Assembly: GCA_030829155.1 (NCBI GenBank)
Contig: JAURBD010000015.1
Coordinates: forward strand, 1 to 24,908
From: Flavobacteriaceae bacterium
Lineage (GTDB): Bacteria > Bacteroidota > Bacteroidia > Flavobacteriales > Flavobacteriaceae
Reading direction: 5' to 3'
DNA length: 24,908 nt
The notes beneath the pieces were generated by a model. That model was not told the origin of the DNA, did no database searches, and saw nothing but the letters and a program-made list of their open reading frames with translations. The position numbers and the translations under genes are program-made. Position 1 is the first letter of the stretch; the number at the start of each line of letters is the position of its first letter. This document shows positions 22,210 to 24,908 of the stretch, piece after piece.

Positions 22210-22950
22210 ATGACACCGTTTATTGCCGAATTTATTGGAACTACCATTCTTTTACTCCTTGGAGCTGGAGTTGTTGCAAACGTTAGCTTAAAAAACACCT
22301 ATGCTGAAGGTAAAACTTCAATAGTATTGATAACAACCTCATGGGGTTTTGCGGTATTTGTTGGCGCATATGCGACTGGACAATTCAGTGGCGCTCACCT
22401 AAATCCGGCTGTAACTATTGGATTGGCAATAATTGGAAAATTTTCATGGGCTATGGTTCCAACTTATTTTATAGCGCAAGTATTAGGAGCAATGTTTGGA
22501 AGTTGGTTGAGCTATCTGTTGTATATTGATCATTTTCGAATGACTGCTGATGAAGATACTGTTCGAGGTACTTTTTGTACAGCTCCTGCAATTCGAAATT
22601 TTAAAAATAATTTTTTTAGTGAATTCCTAGGGACATTCATGTTGGTATTTGGAATATTTTTTATTGTTTCTCCCAACATAGAAATTGAAGGATCTACAAT
22701 TCAAAACTTCGGGATCGGTTCTCTAGAAGCTTTACCTGTAGGGATATTGGTGTGGGTAATCGGAATGAGTATGGGCGGAACCACAGGTTATGCAATTAAC
22801 CCAGCTCGTGATTTTGGGCCAAGATTAGTTTACCAAATGCTGCCTCGAAAAAATAAAAAGGCTGATTGGGCTTATGCTTGGATTCCCGTGTTGAGCCCCC
22901 TTTGCGCAGCTGTTTTTGCAGGAGTCTTTTATAATTTTTTAATGAGTTAA
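22210..22950 (+). CDS. MIP-family channel, aquaglyceroporin/GlpF-like
   Basis: This 246-aa membrane channel has six helices and two pore half-helices. Both NPA motifs are intact: GAHLNPAVTI at 61-70 (NPA 65-67) and GYAINPARDFGPR at 193-205 (NPA 197-199). Asp201 after the second NPA-R is typical of glycerol facilitators rather than strict water channels. The segment between helices 3 and 4 (residues about 106-135) is long and polar, also as in GlpF. It would allow passive movement of glycerol or other small polyols and possibly water. No glycerol kinase or dehydrogenase is adjacent. The start ATG 22210 is preceded by an AT-rich spacer of about 220 nt without a clear promoter match. Confidence 0.94.
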   Translation: MTPFIAEFIGTTILLLLGAGVVANVSLKNTYAEGKTSIVLITTSWGFAVFVGAYATGQFSGAHLNPAVTIGLAIIGKFSWAMVPTYFIAQVLGAMFGSWLSYLLYIDHFRMTADEDTVRGTFCTAPAIRNFKNNFFSEFLGTFMLVFGIFFIVSPNIEIEGSTIQNFGIGSLEALPVGILVWVIGMSMGGTTGYAINPARDFGPRLVYQMLPRKNKKADWAYAWIPVLSPLCAAVFAGVFYNFLMS

Positions 22951-22975
22951 AGAGCACAATTTTTTTTCTGCCATA

Positions 22976-24541
22976 TTATTTCGCTACGTTTACAGCTCTT
23001 GTTTCACGGATAACCGTAATTTTTACTTGACCTGGATAAGTCATTTCGGTTTGAATTTTCTGTGAAATCTTAAAAGATAATTCAGCGGCGTTATTATCAG
23101 AAACTTTTTCGCTTTCAACAATAACTCTTAATTCTCTTCCAGCTTGAATAGCATATGCTTTACTCACCCCATTAAAGTCCAAAGCGATGTTTTCAAGATC
23201 TTTAAGTCTTTGAATATAACTGTCTAGTACTTGACGACGAGCTCCTGGGCGAGCTCCTGATATGGCGTCACAAACTTGTACAATTGGTGACAGTAACGAA
23301 GTCATTTCAACCTCGTCGTGATGTGCCCCAATAGCATTACAAACATCTTGTTTTTCGCCGTACTTCTCGGCCCATTGCATCCCCAAAATTGCATGTGGTA
23401 ATTCGGATTCCTTTTCCGGTACCTTTCCAATATCATGGAGAAGCCCAGCCCGTTTAGCTAGTTTTGGGTTCAGCCCAAGTTCAGAGGCCATTACCCCACA
23501 AAGTTTTGAGACTTCACGAGAGTGTTGCAAAAGATTTTGACCGTAAGAGGATCGGTATTTCATTCGACCAATAATTTTAATTAACTCAGGATTTAACCCA
23601 TGAATTCCAAGATCAATAACCGTTCTTTTTCCAACTTCTATAATTTCTTTTTCTATTTTTTTTGTGATTTTGTTGACCACCTCTTCAATCCTAGCGGGAT
23701 GAATGCGTCCATCGGTTACCAACCGGTGTAAAGACAGGCGTGCAATCTCTCTTCTAACGGGATCAAAACAAGATAAAATAATGGCTTCAGGGGTGTCGTC
23801 AACAATTATCTCTACTCCGGTAGCAGCTTCTATAGCTCGAATATTCCTGCCTTCACGACCAATAATTCTTCCTTTAACATCATCGGATTCTAAATTAAAA
23901 ACAGAAACACAATTTTCTACTGCCTCCTCGGTTCCTATCCGTTGAATTGTACTGATTATTATTTTTTTGGCTTCTTGTTCCGCCGACAATTTTGCTTCTT
24001 CAATGGATTGTTGAATGAATGACATTGCATCGGTCTTTGCTTTATCTTCTAAAGAAGTAATTAACTCTTTTTTTGCATCTTCAACTGACAATCCCGAAAC
24101 CTCCTCTAACTTTGATTCGTATGTTTTTTGTATGGTATCTAGGGATTGGCTTTTGCGGTCAAGTTTTTGAATACGATGATCGAGATTGGTGTTTTTTTGA
24201 TCAAAACTGATATTCAAATCTTTGTTGCGCTGCAACTCTTTATTGAGGTTTTTTTCTTTGTCCCGCATTCTATTTTCAACCTCAATTATTTTTTTCTCTC
24301 GGGAACTTATTACTTTTTCGTGATCACTCTTAAGTTCTATAAAACGCTCTTTTGCTTGAAGCATCTTTTCTTTCTTAATTCGATCAGATTCTTGATGAGA
24401 TTTTTTGATAATGCGTCTTGCTTGATGTTCACTCTTCTTAATGATGGAAGAAGATTTATTTTTTTGAATAATTTGCATTATCAAAAGCCCCAGAAGTAAT
24501 CCTCCAATACTTGATGTTATGATGAGTATGGTAGTTGTCAT
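22976..24541 (-). CDS. rny: Ribonuclease Y
   Basis: This membrane-anchored endoribonuclease initiates mRNA turnover. The 521-aa length is typical. Residues 1-24 form a single N-terminal membrane helix (TTTILIITSSIGGLLLGLLI), followed by a long charged coiled coil (about 28-180). The KH domain comes next, with GRIIGREGRNIRAIEAATGV near 225-245 and DDTPEAIILSCFDPVRREIAR. The HD domain carries LLQHSREVSKL and the metal-binding RAGLLHDIGKVPE near 365-378. GAHHDEVE and IVQVCDAISGARPGARR follow. All catalytic residues appear intact. It lies downstream of a 6S-like RNA and zapA on the same strand, a gene order I recall for Bacteroidetes. Confidence 0.97.
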   Translation of the reverse strand: MTTTILIITSSIGGLLLGLLIMQIIQKNKSSSIIKKSEHQARRIIKKSHQESDRIKKEKMLQAKERFIELKSDHEKVISSREKKIIEVENRMRDKEKNLNKELQRNKDLNISFDQKNTNLDHRIQKLDRKSQSLDTIQKTYESKLEEVSGLSVEDAKKELITSLEDKAKTDAMSFIQQSIEEAKLSAEQEAKKIIISTIQRIGTEEAVENCVSVFNLESDDVKGRIIGREGRNIRAIEAATGVEIIVDDTPEAIILSCFDPVRREIARLSLHRLVTDGRIHPARIEEVVNKITKKIEKEIIEVGKRTVIDLGIHGLNPELIKIIGRMKYRSSYGQNLLQHSREVSKLCGVMASELGLNPKLAKRAGLLHDIGKVPEKESELPHAILGMQWAEKYGEKQDVCNAIGAHHDEVEMTSLLSPIVQVCDAISGARPGARRQVLDSYIQRLKDLENIALDFNGVSKAYAIQAGRELRVIVESEKVSDNNAAELSFKISQKIQTEMTYPGQVKITVIRETRAVNVAK

Positions 24542-24559
24542 AATTAGTTTTTATTTATA

Positions 24560-24728
24560 AAAAACCTGTACTAGCATAGAGGTTTGTATAAACTCCGTAA
24601 AAAAAAGTTTGCGGCTAACCTACTGATCAAGGATCTGTTCTAAGACAGCTTGCTTTTACAATATGGACTCACCTCTTATAATAATAAGATCGTTGAGTTT
24701 ATCAAAAATTTAAACTAATACAGGCAGT
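24560..24728 (-). ncRNA. ssrS: Probable 6S RNA
   Basis: The minus strand between zapA and rny can form a long rod. The ends pair as CCTGTATTAG (24724-24715) with CTAGTACAGG (24574-24565), with one G-U. Next inside, ATAAACTC pairs with GAGTTTAT. A wide, weakly paired central region follows, with local hairpins (CTTAT/ATAAG, CTGT/ACAG, GATC/GATC). A T-run follows the 3' end, consistent with termination. A closed rod with a large central bubble, a size near 170 nt and the position after zapA (as in E. coli zapA-ssrS) all fit 6S RNA, which binds the housekeeping RNA polymerase holoenzyme. The exact ends are estimates and no covariance model was run. Confidence 0.68.
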
Positions 24729-24756
24729 AGTGTATTATTCGTTTTTAAAGAGCGTA

Positions 24757-24908
24757 TCAGAATGCGGCCATATGGTTTTCAATCATCTCATTGAGCTGAT
24801 TAATTTTTTCATGCGTTATGGTCACACCCTTATTTTCTTGGGCATTTTTTTTTTCCAGCTGGGTTGCATATTGCAAAGAACACATTGCCAAGACGTCTTG
24901 CTTATCTC
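24757..24908 (-). CDS. zapA: Cell division protein ZapA, C-terminal part (5' end outside window)
   Basis: The last 49 codons are visible, ending at TGA (24759-24757). They read DKQDVLAMCSLQYATQLEKK, then a short polar linker and ITHEKINQLIEMIENHM. The D-x-QD-x-LAM-x-x-LQ-A block followed by a coiled-coil helix is the C-terminal part of ZapA, which bundles FtsZ filaments at the division ring. The N-terminal globular domain is beyond the window. It is followed on the same strand by the 6S-like RNA. Confidence 0.8.
   Translation of the reverse strand, partial: DKQDVLAMCSLQYATQLEKKNAQENKGVTITHEKINQLNEMIENHMAAF

Noticed and set aside
1..24908. CRISPR array, insertion sequence or integrase
   Set aside because: No regularly spaced direct repeats, transposase or integrase motifs, or terminal inverted repeats were seen on either strand.

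Overview
The window looks like chromosomal DNA of a marine-type flavobacterium (Bacteroidetes). It is strongly AT-rich, Shine-Dalgarno-like sites are absent, and promoters resemble the Bacteroidetes form (TTG about 19 nt upstream of TAnnTTTG; clearest at 12398-12427). The content also fits: DUF4290 beside murA, YqgE beside a class IV aminotransferase and a START-like protein, AlkB-type hydroxylase, RNase Y followed by a 6S-like RNA and ZapA.

Region 1 (1-6126, + strand) is a tightly packed light-response/photorepair operon: the 3' end of a short-chain dehydrogenase, then a class I photolyase-like protein, a 43-aa DUF2256 zinc-ribbon protein, a DASH-type cryptochrome, an iron-sulfur PhrB/CryB-type photolyase with all four cluster cysteines, a fourth and divergent photolyase homologue whose active-site positions are replaced, and a small DUF2805 protein. 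Genes overlap or nearly touch. Four different branches of one flavoprotein superfamily plus two conserved mini-proteins in one transcription unit is the most interesting system here.

Region 2 (6127-9521): a decayed DUF1801 gene, then leftward murA (Cys115 position is Asp, predicting fosfomycin insensitivity), DUF4290 and DUF493. Divergent from these is an AAA_28-type P-loop ATPase with no ordinary start codon.

Region 3 (9502-13387, + strand): a RecQ-family helicase whose C-terminal domain lies in the -1 frame behind an A AAA AAG slippery heptamer that abuts the stop codon; fmt; an HU gene with its own promoter and an intrinsic terminator; and yqgE.

Region 4 (13384-16350): leftward class IV aminotransferase and START-like protein, a tRNA-Met(CAU) with an odd T-loop, a flavin reductase-like gene, and leftward thioredoxin reductase.

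Region 5 (16387-22950): a gene-poor stretch, then leftward alkB and an EamA transporter, rightward TSUP permease (again no ordinary start codon for its first helix), leftward acetyl-CoA synthetase, a frameshifted DUF983 pseudogene, and an aquaglyceroporin.

Region 6 (22976-24908, - strand): RNase Y, a 6S-like RNA, and the 3' end of zapA.

All assignments come from reading motifs by eye; no database search or folding program was run.
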